Part shown: positions 30,956 through 39,694 of the stretch, piece after piece
Layout: each line of letters starts with the position of its first letter
How positions within the stretch are numbered: position 1 is the stretch's first letter
Notes under the pieces: generated by a model
The model's database searches: none
Seen by the model: only the letters and a program-made list of their open reading frames with translations
Told to the model about the DNA's origin: nothing
Assembly (NCBI RefSeq): GCF_030646165.1
Contig: NZ_JAUTDO010000004.1
Span: 1 to 64,000 of the forward strand
Direction of reading: 5' to 3'
Source: Conexibacter sp. CPCC 206217
GTDB lineage: Bacteria > Actinomycetota > Thermoleophilia > Solirubrobacterales > Solirubrobacteraceae
DNA: 64,000 bases
Program-made: the position numbers and the translations under genes

Positions 30956-32689
30956 TCAGCCCTCGGGCTCGAAGAAGCGGAACAGCGGGTACGTCCAGGC
31001 GCTGATGGCGGGGTCGATCAGCGCCTCGACCACGCGCGGCGCTCCGCTGCGGACGCCGTCGCGCACCGCCTCGGCGAGCGCCGTGGGGTCGGTGACGCGG
31101 ACCGACTCGATGCCGCAGGCCTGGGCGACGGCCGCGTAGTCGACGTCGTCGAAGTCGACGCCGATCGCGCGGTCCGCGCCGAAGTGCGCCCACTGCTCTT
31201 GGCGGATGTTGCCGTAGCCGGAGTCGTTCATCACGATCAGGCAGGCGGGCACCCGCTCGCGGGCCAGCGTCTCCAGCTCGCCCAGCGTCATGCCGAGCGA
31301 CCCGTCGCCGACGAACGCGACGATCGGCGTCTGCGGGTTCTGGATGCCGGCGGCGATCGCGGCCGGCAGCGCGAAGCCCATGTTGCCGAAGCCGACCGGC
31401 TTGAGGTAGGTGCCCGCTTTCCGGATCTCCCACAGATAGGACCAGACGCCGGGATTGCCGGCGTCGAAGATCGCGAGCGTCTCGTCCGGAACGGCGTCGC
31501 GGACCGCCCGCATCACCGCCGCCGGGGCGATCGTGCCGCTCTGCGGGGTCTCGTCCGCCTGCTCGGCGCGCTCCAGCCAGGCGCCGCGCGCCGCCGACAG
31601 CTCGTCCAGCCGCGCGCGCCGCTGCTGAGCGGCGGCCGCGTCGCCGCCGTCCCGTCTCAGCGACTCGCCGACCGCACTCAGCACGGCGCGCGCGTCGCCG
31701 ACGACGCTGAGCGTGCGCCCGGCGTAGTAGCGCGCGATCTGCGCCGGCTCGACGTCGACCTGCACGATCCGTTGCGGCAGCTGCATCGTCCAGCGGCCCG
31801 TCGAGATCGCGTTGAGGCTGTTGCCGACGGCGAGCAGCAGGTCGGCGTCGGCGAGCGCCCGCGAGGAGAGCTCGGTGCCCATGCGCGTCAGCGCGCCGTA
31901 GACGAGCGGATGGGTCGTCGGCACCACGCCCATCCCGTTGAACGTCGTGATCACCGGCATGCCGACCTGCTCGGCCAGCTCCAGCGCGACGGCGCCGGCG
32001 TCGGCGAGCTTGGCGCCGTTGCCGAGCCACAGCACCGGTCTGCGCGCCTCGCGCAGCAGCCGGGCGGTCTGCTCGATCCGCTCCGGGTCGCCGAGCGGCC
32101 GCTGCTGCGCGGCCTCGATCGCCGTGCTCGCGGAGGCCACCGTCTCCAGCAGCGCCGGGTCGAGCGAGCTCTCCAGCACGTCGCGGGCGAAGTCGACGAG
32201 CACCGGCCCGGGGCAGCCGGTCGTGGCGCGCAGGTACGCCTCCTCCAGCGCCTGCTGGATCGTGCGCGGGTCGGAGACGAGCTTGGCCCACTTGACCAGC
32301 GGGCGGAAGATCGACACGTGGTCGGCGTTCTGCGCGTCGTCGCGGTCGAGGTCGGGCAGCCGGTTGTTGCAGGTGATCGCGATCACGGGGCTGGAGTCGC
32401 GGTAGGCGCCGCCGATCCCCGTCAGCAGGTTCGTGGCGCCCGGCCCGGTCGTCGCGATGCACACGCCTGGCCGGCGCGTCAGACGGCCGACCGCGTCGGC
32501 CATGCACGCTGCCGCGCCTTCATGGCGCGCGGTCACGAAGCGGATCTCCGGTGTGTCGAGGATCGCGTCGGTGATCGCGAGCGTCTGGCCGCCCGGCACG
32601 CCGAACACCGCTTCGACGCCGAGCGCGCGCAGCGTCTCGACGACGAGCTGCCCGCCGGTCAACGTCTTGGTCTCAGACAGTGGAACCAC
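30956..32689 (-). CDS. thiamine diphosphate-dependent enzyme (acetolactate-synthase-like)
   Basis: The 577-residue protein has the three-domain architecture of the decarboxylase/synthase family. The N-terminal Pyr domain has RHEGAAACMADAVGRL, with the catalytic Glu, and TTGPGATN. A central domain precedes the C-terminal PP domain, with GDGSLGMTLGELETLARERV and then NDSGYGNIRQ as the ThDP-magnesium motif. Family members join or split 2-oxoacids or acyl groups. It lies between the CoA-transferase genes and the kinase. Possible roles include oxalyl-CoA-like decarboxylation, acetyl transfer or carboligation; the substrate is not evident. Confidence 0.85.
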   Translation of the reverse strand: MVPLSETKTLTGGQLVVETLRALGVEAVFGVPGGQTLAITDAILDTPEIRFVTARHEGAAACMADAVGRLTRRPGVCIATTGPGATNLLTGIGGAYRDSSPVIAITCNNRLPDLDRDDAQNADHVSIFRPLVKWAKLVSDPRTIQQALEEAYLRATTGCPGPVLVDFARDVLESSLDPALLETVASASTAIEAAQQRPLGDPERIEQTARLLREARRPVLWLGNGAKLADAGAVALELAEQVGMPVITTFNGMGVVPTTHPLVYGALTRMGTELSSRALADADLLLAVGNSLNAISTGRWTMQLPQRIVQVDVEPAQIARYYAGRTLSVVGDARAVLSAVGESLRRDGGDAAAAQQRRARLDELSAARGAWLERAEQADETPQSGTIAPAAVMRAVRDAVPDETLAIFDAGNPGVWSYLWEIRKAGTYLKPVGFGNMGFALPAAIAAGIQNPQTPIVAFVGDGSLGMTLGELETLARERVPACLIVMNDSGYGNIRQEQWAHFGADRAIGVDFDDVDYAAVAQACGIESVRVTDPTALAEAVRDGVRSGAPRVVEALIDPAISAWTYPLFRFFEPEG

Positions 32690-32741
32690 TCCTCAGGTGT
32701 CGCTGTGTGTCGCAAGGGGGTGTGGGGCCGTTGGCTCCGGA

Positions 32742-32767
32742 GCGCGCGTCCGCTAGCGGACGCGCGC
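32742..32767. repeat. 26-bp perfect palindrome at a CoA-transferase stop codon
   Basis: The sequence GCGCGCGTCCGCT and its exact reverse complement form a 26-bp palindrome that spans the TAG stop codon at 32753-32755. It lies inside the operon, 53 bases before the ThDP-enzyme start on the minus strand. It could be an attenuator, an RNA-processing hairpin, or limit distal gene expression. Confidence 0.6.
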
Positions 32768-33559
32768 CTCCAGCAGGCGGCCCTCTGGGTCGATCGCGTC
32801 GCGCATCGCGGCGCGCTCCTCCGGCGTCGGAGGCTCGGTCTCCGGCACGTCGTCCGGCAGCACCAGCTCGAAGCCGGTCGCCTGGCGGACGTCGGCCGGC
32901 GTGACGCCCGGGTGCAGCGAGCGAAGCCGCATCAGGCCCCGCTCGTCGAAGTCCATCACGGCGAGGTCGGAGACGACCAGCGCCGGCCCGCCGCCCGGCA
33001 GGCCGAGCGCCCGGCGGCCTTCGCGGCCGCCGGGAAAGCCGACGGCCGAGACGTAGTCGACCCGCTCGACGAACGCGCGACGCTCGTGCGGCATCGTGCA
33101 GATCATGCGTCTGGCGAAGCAGGCGTGGTCGGTCTGCGCGATCGGGCCGGTGAGACGCACCTTGGGGCGCTCCGCCGAGCCGATCCGCACGGCGTTGACG
33201 TTGCCCTCGCGGTCGATCTGCACCCCGGAGGTGAAGCCGACCGACATCCGCCCGCTGCGGAAGGTGTCGAGGCAGAAGTCGACGTCGACGTGCGCGCGCG
33301 CCCGCCAGCGCAGCAGGTGCGCATCCGCGAACGAGTACGGCACCTCGCGGGCGACCGGCTCGAACAGGACGCCGTACTGGACGGTCACGTCGCGCCCGTG
33401 CACCAGGCGCGCAAGCTCGCAGGCGACGGCCGGCACGCCGACGGCGCGCACGAACGCGGGGCCGCCGGTGCCCAGGCCGATGAAGCAGTGGTCGCCGTCG
33501 GTCAGCTCGCGTGCGATCACCGCCGCCCACAGCTCGGCCTGCTCGCGTGTCGGCATCAT
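32753..33559 (-). CDS. CoA-transferase family I, beta-type subunit (second pair)
   Basis: The 268-residue protein has the CoA-transferase beta fold: FIGLGTGGPAFVRAVGVPAV near the N-terminus, SVGFTSGVQIDREGNVN in the middle, and LHPGVTPADVRQATGF near the C-terminus. The SGGAND-like motif of the other beta subunit is replaced by VRLTGPIAQTDHACFARR, so this pair may have changed specificity or be a hydrolase-like relative (as in IpdAB of steroid breakdown). The ATG at 33559 overlaps the stop of its alpha partner (ATGA); a second ATG follows directly. Confidence 0.8.
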   Translation of the reverse strand: MMPTREQAELWAAVIARELTDGDHCFIGLGTGGPAFVRAVGVPAVACELARLVHGRDVTVQYGVLFEPVAREVPYSFADAHLLRWRARAHVDVDFCLDTFRSGRMSVGFTSGVQIDREGNVNAVRIGSAERPKVRLTGPIAQTDHACFARRMICTMPHERRAFVERVDYVSAVGFPGGREGRRALGLPGGGPALVVSDLAVMDFDERGLMRLRSLHPGVTPADVRQATGFELVLPDDVPETEPPTPEERAAMRDAIDPEGRLLEARVR

Positions 33560-34485
33560 GCGGACCACTCCTCGGGAGCCGTGTCGGTGCGCGCCGCGCG
33601 GCGCAGGGAGAAGAGGCGGCGCGGCGTCAGCGCCGCCAGGTAGGCGTCGTGGTCGGCCACGCGCACCCAGCGGTCGAGGAACGCTTCGAGCGTGCGCTCG
33701 TCCCTGGCCGCCTCGGCGTAGGCGGCGAGCTGCTCGCCGTCGTAGTCGTACCACGAGTCGCAGCAGCAGGGATGGGCGCCGAAGGGCGCCTCGGCGACCG
33801 CCGCCACGTACCGCCGGGGCAGCAGCGTCAGCTCAGGGTGCTCGAGCACGAAGTCGTCGCTGACGAGCTGCTCGACGGTGACGATCAACGTCTGCGCGGC
33901 GCGCGCCAGCAGCTCGTCCATCGAGTTGTCGCCCCACGGCTCGCCGTCGAGCAGGACGTTGCCGTGGCGATCGGCGTAGTGGGCGTGGATGACCGCGAAC
34001 TGCGGCCGGACCGCCTGCACCGCGACGTGCCGCTCACCCGTGAAGGGATCGTCGATCAGCCGCATGCGCGGGTTCTCGCCCACCATCCCGCTGCCGAGCG
34101 GCGCCTTGGTGGGCGTGAACGGCACGCCCTGCGCGGCGCCGCGGAACATGTCGATCGCGGTCGTCTCGGAGTGGTCGACGATCGCGATCCGCCCGCTCTG
34201 GGCGGCACGCCGGTAGGCCGGCCCGAGGCCGAACTGCGACAGGCTCACGCACGAGGTCTCGACGCTGGCGACCGCGCCAGCGGCGACGAGCAGCTCGACG
34301 TCGATGCCGTTGTTCCAGCCGAGCAGGCGCAGCTCGCGCCGGCCCTGCCGGATCAGCTCGTGGATCAGCGCCATCGGATGGCGGCGCAGCGTGTGCCCGC
34401 CGAGCGCGAGCTCGGCGCCGTCGGGGATCAGCGCCGCCGCCTCGGAGAGCGAGAGCGCCTTGATCGGAATCGAGGCTTCGGTCAT
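33556..34485 (-). CDS. CoA-transferase family I, alpha-type subunit (second pair)
   Basis: The 309-residue subunit has LSLSEAAALIPDGAELALGG at the start (the typical beta-alpha-beta opening), ALIHELIRQGRRELRLLGWN, PQFAVIHAHYADRHGNVLLD, and AERVIVT-like TLIVTVEQLVSDDFV. This matches glutaconate CoA-transferase subunit A and IpdA-type proteins. It joins its beta partner through ATGA overlaps on both sides, so four subunit genes form one unbroken unit. It differs clearly from the other alpha subunit, which argues for a different substrate rather than a recent duplication. Confidence 0.82.
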   Translation of the reverse strand: MTEASIPIKALSLSEAAALIPDGAELALGGHTLRRHPMALIHELIRQGRRELRLLGWNNGIDVELLVAAGAVASVETSCVSLSQFGLGPAYRRAAQSGRIAIVDHSETTAIDMFRGAAQGVPFTPTKAPLGSGMVGENPRMRLIDDPFTGERHVAVQAVRPQFAVIHAHYADRHGNVLLDGEPWGDNSMDELLARAAQTLIVTVEQLVSDDFVLEHPELTLLPRRYVAAVAEAPFGAHPCCCDSWYDYDGEQLAAYAEAARDERTLEAFLDRWVRVADHDAYLAALTPRRLFSLRRAARTDTAPEEWSA

Positions 34486-35255
34486 CGTCGGTCCCTCGAG
34501 AGGTAGACGCCGGCCGGATCGATCCGCTCCCGCAGCAGGCGGATCTCCTCGGCGTCGGGAAGGGGGGTCTGCGGCGGCTCGCGATCGGCGCCGCCGAGCG
34601 GGAAGGCGGTCGCCGCGAGCACCTGCTCGACGGTCACGCCGGGATGCAGCGTGTCGATCTGCATGGCGCCCTCGGCGTCGAACGAGAAGGTCCCGAGGTC
34701 GGTCACGACCCCGGCCGGGCCGCCGCCGGGGAGGCCGTTCTCTCCGCGCGCCGCGCCGCCGCTCAGGAAGCCCGGCGTGGTGACGTAGGAGAGGCGCGCG
34801 GGAAAGCGGCGCCGGTCGTGCCGGGCGATGATCACGAAGCGCTTGGCGCAGCTGGCGATGTCGTTGGCGCCGCCGGAGCCGGGCAGCCGCACCGCCGGCG
34901 AGGCGTACTCCCCGATCACGGTCGAGTTGACGTTGCCGTGGCGGTCGACCTCGGCCGCACCGAGGAAGCCGAGGTCGACGCGGCCCGCGTCGAGCATCCC
35001 GAGCGTCTCCGCGAGGCCCGTGCGGTAGCTGGCCGAGCCGACGAGCCGGAAGTCGCCGACGCCGGTCGCCAGCTCGCGCGGCCGCGCGTCCACGACGCCC
35101 GACTCGAACACGAGCACGGCGTTGGGCGCGTGCGTCGCCTTGGCGAGGTAGCCGGCGACCATCGGCAGGCCCGTGCCGACGAACAGCACGTCCCCGTCGC
35201 GGATGTGGCGGGCTGCCGCCACGGCCATCAGCTCGTCGCGCGTGACGGCGCTCAT
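34482..35255 (-). CDS. CoA-transferase family I, beta-type subunit (first pair)
   Basis: The 257-residue subunit has VLVFESGVVDARPRELATG, LGFLGAAEVDRHGNVNSTVI, and VRLPGSGGANDIASCAKRFV, which includes the GSGGAND signature of class I CoA-transferase beta subunits. The C-terminal segment LHPGVTVEQVLAATAFPLGG is typical. The ATG at 35255 overlaps the stop of its alpha partner (ATGA), and its own stop overlaps the next alpha gene. With its partner it would move CoA from an acyl-CoA donor to a carboxylic acid substrate. Confidence 0.85.
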   Translation of the reverse strand: MSAVTRDELMAVAAARHIRDGDVLFVGTGLPMVAGYLAKATHAPNAVLVFESGVVDARPRELATGVGDFRLVGSASYRTGLAETLGMLDAGRVDLGFLGAAEVDRHGNVNSTVIGEYASPAVRLPGSGGANDIASCAKRFVIIARHDRRRFPARLSYVTTPGFLSGGAARGENGLPGGGPAGVVTDLGTFSFDAEGAMQIDTLHPGVTVEQVLAATAFPLGGADREPPQTPLPDAEEIRLLRERIDPAGVYLSRDRR

Positions 35256-36196
35256 GCCGCGCGCTCCTGCAGCGGGTAGCCGAGCTGCGGATCGGCGCGC
35301 AGCGCCATCAAGCGCGCCATGCCGACGCGCTCGAGGTACTCCCACTGCGACGCGACGCCGAACGCGAAGCGATCGAGGTACTCGGCGAAGCCCTCGGGCG
35401 TGCGCGAGCGCTCGTAGTAGTCGGCGAGGTGCGGCTCGTCGGGGCCGTAGCCCTTGAACATGCCGGTCGGATGCGCGCCGTACGGCGCCCACGCGACCAT
35501 GTCGACCATGTGCCGGGGCAGCACCGTGCGCTCGGGCGTGGAGTGGGTCAGGCGCGTGGAGACGATCTCGTCGACGGTGACGATCACGCGCTCGGCCGCG
35601 CGCGCCTGCTCGACGAGCACGGCGGTGATGCCGTCCAGCTGGACGTTGCCCTCCTCGTCGGCGCGCGTCGCGTGCAGGACGGCGACGTCGGGGCGCAGCT
35701 GCGGCAGCAGCAGCACCAACTGCTGCGAGAAGGGGTCCGTGAACCGCCGCGACTTGGGCGCGTCGAAGGTCTCGACGCGCTCGAGGTCGGTGCCGAGCAT
35801 CGAGCGCACGACCGCGAACGGCAGGCCGGCGCCGGCCGCCTCCATCCGCGCCGCGAGCGCGCGATGGCTGTAGTCCTCGACGGGCACGACGCCCTGCTCG
35901 ATCGCCCGCGAGACGTTGCGGCAGCGGCCGAGGCCCTCGAACATCAGGTTCGACATCCGCAGGCGCGCGACGCGCCCGGCGCCGACGAGCATGTCGGCCG
36001 GCCACGCCTCGGCGATCGCCGACAGCTCGAAGTCGCCGGCGCCGCCGCGGATCAGCTCGCGCACGAATGCCATCGGCGCCAGCGACGCGGCGAAGCCGCC
36101 GAAGGTCAGATGCGCGCCGCTGGGGATGCTCGCCGCCGCCTGCTCGATCGTGACGAGCTTGCTGCGCGGCCGTTGGCTGGATTCTGGGGGACTCAT
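35252..36196 (-). CDS. CoA-transferase family I, alpha-type subunit (first pair)
   Basis: The protein has about 314 residues. Seen are TIEQAAASIPSGAHLTFGGF, AFVRELIRGGAGDFELSAIA, RPDVAVLHATRADEEGNVQL, and ERVIVTVDEIVSTRLTHSTP, all typical of glutaconate-CoA-transferase/IpdA-like alpha subunits. The ATG at 36196 and a GTG at 36205 are alternatives. A GntR-like operator with an embedded TATACT -10 box ends five bases before the GTG, so transcription starts here, and a very short leader is predicted. It is the first of four subunit genes. Confidence 0.82.
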   Translation of the reverse strand: MSPPESSQRPRSKLVTIEQAAASIPSGAHLTFGGFAASLAPMAFVRELIRGGAGDFELSAIAEAWPADMLVGAGRVARLRMSNLMFEGLGRCRNVSRAIEQGVVPVEDYSHRALAARMEAAGAGLPFAVVRSMLGTDLERVETFDAPKSRRFTDPFSQQLVLLLPQLRPDVAVLHATRADEEGNVQLDGITAVLVEQARAAERVIVTVDEIVSTRLTHSTPERTVLPRHMVDMVAWAPYGAHPTGMFKGYGPDEPHLADYYERSRTPEGFAEYLDRFAFGVASQWEYLERVGMARLMALRADPQLGYPLQERAA

Positions 36197-36209
36197 GTTC
36201 ACCACAATT

Positions 36210-36225
36210 GTATAGACAAGTATAC
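36210..36225 (-). promoter_or_regulatory. GntR-type operator overlapping a -10 box before the CoA-transferase genes
   Basis: GTATAGACAAGTATAC, an imperfect palindrome. The same 13 bases GTATAGACAAGTA occur at 43022-43034 before the gntR gene. On the minus strand it contains TATACT as a -10 box (36224-36219). A matching -35 is weak, which would suit a regulated promoter. Confidence 0.65.
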
Positions 36226-36248
36226 CTTATGCCTCGCCCGCGTGAGGC

Positions 36249-37103
36249 TCAGCCGATCACCTGGTCGGGATGGCGCTCCCAGACCGACCAGTCGTGGCCG
36301 GGCACGATCACGTCGGCGACGCGCCGCAGGCGACGCGCGTTGGACTCCCACTCGTCGAGATTCGTGTAGATGCCGGGGGGCCAGGAGAGCTCGATGCTCT
36401 TGTAGGTGCTGAAGAAGTCGCTGCCCAGCACGACGGTGCCCGCGCGCGTCTGCACGACGACTGCGAGCTGGCCCTGGCTGTGGCCGCCGACGTGCCAGAC
36501 CTCGATCCCCGGCTCGATCTGCATGTCGCCGTGGACGATCTCGACGCGGTCGATCACCTGCAGCAGGTAGGGCGCGAACTCGCGCCAGTGGAAGCCGTCG
36601 TGCGGCGCGGGCGCCAGTCCGGCCGCGAGCTCTCTGACGTGCACGAGGAAGCGCGCGCGGGTGAACGCCGGGGCGTTGGGGAAGTGGTCGAGGTGCAGGT
36701 GCGTCAGCACGACGAGGTCGATCTCCTCGGGCCTCGTGCCGTGCGCGGCGAGGAACCGCTCGACCGAGCTGTCGGGCAGGTGGACGTAGTGCTGGTGCAG
36801 CTGCCGCCGCTGGAAGACCTCGTTGGCGAACGCGACGTTCGCCGCGCTCAGCCCGCTGTCGACGACGATCCGCTGCGTCGGCGTCTCGATGTACCACAGC
36901 GTGCTCGGCTCGCTGACGCCGGCGGTGACCGTGCCGTCCGGCCACTCGATCCGCTCGCGCCAGGTCGCCGGCAGCGTCTGCTCGCGCGGCAGGTCGGGAT
37001 GGCGCCCGCCGTGCGCGAGCACGAGGTCGAGACCGTCGGGACCCATGCGGATCTCGGCGGTGGCGGTGAAATGGATGCGGTGCAACCCGCGCTCGCTCGT
37101 CAT
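36249..37103 (-). CDS. metallo-beta-lactamase-fold hydrolase (lactonase-like)
   Basis: The 284-residue protein has the zinc motif HLHLDH (in VVLTHLHLDHFPNAPAF), a later metal-ligand GGHSQGQLAVVV and IVPGHDWSVW. This is the layout of AHL-lactonase/N-acyl-homoserine-lactonase-type MBL enzymes. It lies between the ABC importer and the CoA-transferases, so opening of a lactone before CoA activation is a reasonable role, inferred from position. A general esterase or thioesterase is the alternative. No signal peptide, so it is cytoplasmic. Confidence 0.8.
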   Translation of the reverse strand: MTSERGLHRIHFTATAEIRMGPDGLDLVLAHGGRHPDLPREQTLPATWRERIEWPDGTVTAGVSEPSTLWYIETPTQRIVVDSGLSAANVAFANEVFQRRQLHQHYVHLPDSSVERFLAAHGTRPEEIDLVVLTHLHLDHFPNAPAFTRARFLVHVRELAAGLAPAPHDGFHWREFAPYLLQVIDRVEIVHGDMQIEPGIEVWHVGGHSQGQLAVVVQTRAGTVVLGSDFFSTYKSIELSWPPGIYTNLDEWESNARRLRRVADVIVPGHDWSVWERHPDQVIG

Positions 37104-37116
37104 CTCGTCTCCTCTC

Positions 37117-37881
37117 TCAGAACAGGTCCCACCACTCGCCGCGCGCCAGCGCGACGTCGGCCGGCTCCTCGAGGATCATCCGGCCGCTGCGCATGAAGTA
37201 GGCGCGGTCGGCGACGCGCAGCGCGGAGCGCACGTTCTGCTCGACCAGCACGACGGCGATCCCCTCCGCGCGCGCGAGCTCGCGCACCTGCGCGAAGATC
37301 CGGTCGACGAGGCCCGGCGCGATCCCGTTCGACGGCTCGTCGAGCAGGATCATGCGCGGGCGCGACATCAGCGCGATCCCGATCGACAGCATCCGCCGCT
37401 CCCCGCCGCTCAGCGTGCCGGCCACCTGCCGCTCGCGCTGCGCGAGGATCGGGAACAGCTCCAGCACGTCGCGCAGGCGTTGCTGGCGCGCCTGCCCGTC
37501 GCGCTCGGTGAAGCCGCCGAGCGCCAGGTTGTCGAGCACCGGCAGCTCGCGGAAGACCGCGGCGTCGGCGGGCGAGAAGACCAGGCCGTCCTCGACGTTG
37601 GACGCCGTGTCGCGGTTGGTGATCCGCTCGCCGCCGAAGCTGACCTCGCCGCCGCGCGGGCGCAGCAGCCCGCAGATCGCCTTCAGCAGCGTCGTCTTGC
37701 CGGCGCCGTTGTGCCCGAGCACGGCGACGACCTCGCCGGGCCGCACGTGCAGCGAGACGCCGAACAGCACCTCGCTCTTGTCGTATCCCGCGACCAGCCT
37801 GTCGACGACGAGCAGCGGCTCGCCCGAGGACGCGTCCGCCGCGGGCGCCGTCACGGCGGCGTCGCGTGCGCGATCATGCAC
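37117..37881 (-). CDS. livF: branched-chain-type ABC transporter, ATP-binding protein LivF
   Basis: The protein has about 254 residues. Walker A is GHNGAGKTTLL, the signature is LSGGERRMLSIGIALMS, Walker B is MILLDEPSNGIAP, and the switch His follows in VVLVEQN. The gene order and length match LivF of the hydrophobic-amino-acid-type (HAAT) importers. A GTG at 37881 overlaps the end of the fused permease/ATPase gene by 8 bases; a TTG one codon upstream is possible. It supplies energy for uptake of the substrate of this catabolic cluster, probably not an amino acid given the neighbours. Confidence 0.9.
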   Translation of the reverse strand: MHDRARDAAVTAPAADASSGEPLLVVDRLVAGYDKSEVLFGVSLHVRPGEVVAVLGHNGAGKTTLLKAICGLLRPRGGEVSFGGERITNRDTASNVEDGLVFSPADAAVFRELPVLDNLALGGFTERDGQARQQRLRDVLELFPILAQRERQVAGTLSGGERRMLSIGIALMSRPRMILLDEPSNGIAPGLVDRIFAQVRELARAEGIAVVLVEQNVRSALRVADRAYFMRSGRMILEEPADVALARGEWWDLF

Positions 37882-39694
37882 CAAAGTAGACCTCCGTCAG
37901 CTCTCTGCGGCTCGTCAGCTCCGCGATCGTCCCGCGCGCCAGCACGGTGCCCTGGTCGAGGAAGATCGCGTCGTCGGCGAGCTCCTCCACGACGTGGAGG
38001 CTGTGCTCGACGATGCAGACCGCCACGCCGTGGTCGCGGAGCCGCTGCACGACGCCGATCACCTTCTCGACCGCGCCGACGTCGACGCCCGCGGTCGGCT
38101 CGTCCAGCAGCAGCACCTCGTTCTGCGTCGCCAGCAGGCGCGCGATCGCGACGAGCTTCTGGTCGCCGAAGGAGAGGTTGGCGACGCGCTGGCCGGCGAC
38201 GTGCTCCAGGCCGACGAAGGAGAGGTAGTCGAGCGCCTGCGCGCGCGTGCGCCGCTCGTGGCGGCGCGCCACCGGCCATGCCGCCAGCCTCACGACGCTC
38301 TCCCCGAACTGGCCCGGGATCGCCATCGCGACGTTGTCGAGCGCGGTCAGCTGCTCGAAGACGCGCACGTCCTGGAAGGAGCGGCTCATCCCCTGGCGCG
38401 CGATCCGGTGCGTCGGCTCTCCCACGACGTCCCGCCCCTTCAGCACGACCCTCCCGGCGTCGGGCTCGATCGCGCCCATCACGAGGTTGAAGATCGTCGT
38501 CTTGCCGGCGCCGTTGGGGCCGATCAGCGCGGTGATGGTCCCGCGCCGCAGCTCGAAGCCGACCTCCGAGACGGCCTGCACGCCGCCGAAGCGCTTGGAC
38601 AGCCCGCTGACCTCCAGCACGACCTCGCCGCGCCTGTGCTCGCCGCCGTCGCCGGCGAGCGCGCGGTCGAGCGTCTGCAGCGCCGCCTCGGCGCTGCGGC
38701 CCTGCGCCGGCGCGCCCGGCGCAGGCGCCGCCGCACGTCGCCCGCCGGCGCGCAGCGACGCGAGCCCGCGCCGCACGCTCGCGCCCTCGGGGATCAGGCC
38801 CTGCGGGCGCGCCATCGCCATCACCATCAGCGCCGCGCCGTAGATCACGCCCTGCCACGGGATCGCGTCGTCGCCGATGAAGGAGACGTTCTCCAGCACC
38901 GGGCCGACGCCAGCCAGCAGGATCGCGCCGACGATCGCGCCGAGCATGTTGCCGCTGCCGCCCAGCACGATCAGCGAGACGATGAAGATCGAGGTGTCGG
39001 CCGTGTAGCTGGCCGGCGAGACGAAGCCGTGGTAGAAGGCGAGCAGCGCGCCGGCGCCGCCGGCGATCGCCGCGCTGACGCCGAACACGAGCGCCTTCGC
39101 CAGCCACGTGTTCTTGCCCAGCGCGCGCACGGCGACCTCGTCCTCGCGAATCCCGCGCAGCACGCGGCCGAACGGGGACTCGCCGATGCACCAGCAGACC
39201 ACGACGACCACCGCCGTCACGGCGAGGATCAGCAGGAACGCCTGCTGCGGCTCCAGCAGCTGGGTGCCGAACAGCTCCAGCGGCGGCAGGCCGTAGAGAC
39301 CGACGCTGCCGCCGGTGACGCCGTCGAGGCTCAGCATCAGCTGCGAGACGATCGTCTGGAAGGCGAGCGTCAACAGGATCAGGTACTCGCCGGTCACACG
39401 TCGCGCGGCCGGGATCGAGACGGCGAACGCCGCGACGCCGGAGAGCACGACCGCCGCGGCCATCGCGATCCACTCGTTCCAGCCGAGGCCGGAGGAGAGG
39501 CCGCCCTGCGCGACGTCGGAGCCGCCGCCGACGGCCAGCGGCAGCGCCAGGCGCCCCGCCGCGAAGGCGCCGATGCCGAAGAAGGCGGCCTGCGCCATCG
39601 TCGTCTGGCCGGCGTAGCCGATCAGCAGGTTGACCGACACCGCCAGCATGACGTACGAGAGGATCGTGATGCCGACGTCGGCGTAGTAGCTCAT
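37874..39694 (-). CDS. fused ABC permease and ATPase, LivM-LivG
   Basis: The 606-residue protein has residues 1-300 as a LivM-type permease (about ten helices; GYAGQTTMAQAAFFGIGAFA is the family motif near the N-terminus). Residues about 350-606 are a LivG-type ATPase: IGPNGAGKTTIFN (Walker A), LSFGDQKLVAIARLLATQ (signature), VLLLDEPTAGVD (Walker B). A 45-residue linker rich in Ala/Pro joins them. Separate LivM and LivG are usual; fusion is found in some actinomycetes. The ATG at 39694 overlaps the livH stop. Confidence 0.88.
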   Translation of the reverse strand: MSYYADVGITILSYVMLAVSVNLLIGYAGQTTMAQAAFFGIGAFAAGRLALPLAVGGGSDVAQGGLSSGLGWNEWIAMAAAVVLSGVAAFAVSIPAARRVTGEYLILLTLAFQTIVSQLMLSLDGVTGGSVGLYGLPPLELFGTQLLEPQQAFLLILAVTAVVVVVCWCIGESPFGRVLRGIREDEVAVRALGKNTWLAKALVFGVSAAIAGGAGALLAFYHGFVSPASYTADTSIFIVSLIVLGGSGNMLGAIVGAILLAGVGPVLENVSFIGDDAIPWQGVIYGAALMVMAMARPQGLIPEGASVRRGLASLRAGGRRAAAPAPGAPAQGRSAEAALQTLDRALAGDGGEHRRGEVVLEVSGLSKRFGGVQAVSEVGFELRRGTITALIGPNGAGKTTIFNLVMGAIEPDAGRVVLKGRDVVGEPTHRIARQGMSRSFQDVRVFEQLTALDNVAMAIPGQFGESVVRLAAWPVARRHERRTRAQALDYLSFVGLEHVAGQRVANLSFGDQKLVAIARLLATQNEVLLLDEPTAGVDVGAVEKVIGVVQRLRDHGVAVCIVEHSLHVVEELADDAIFLDQGTVLARGTIAELTSRRELTEVYFGA

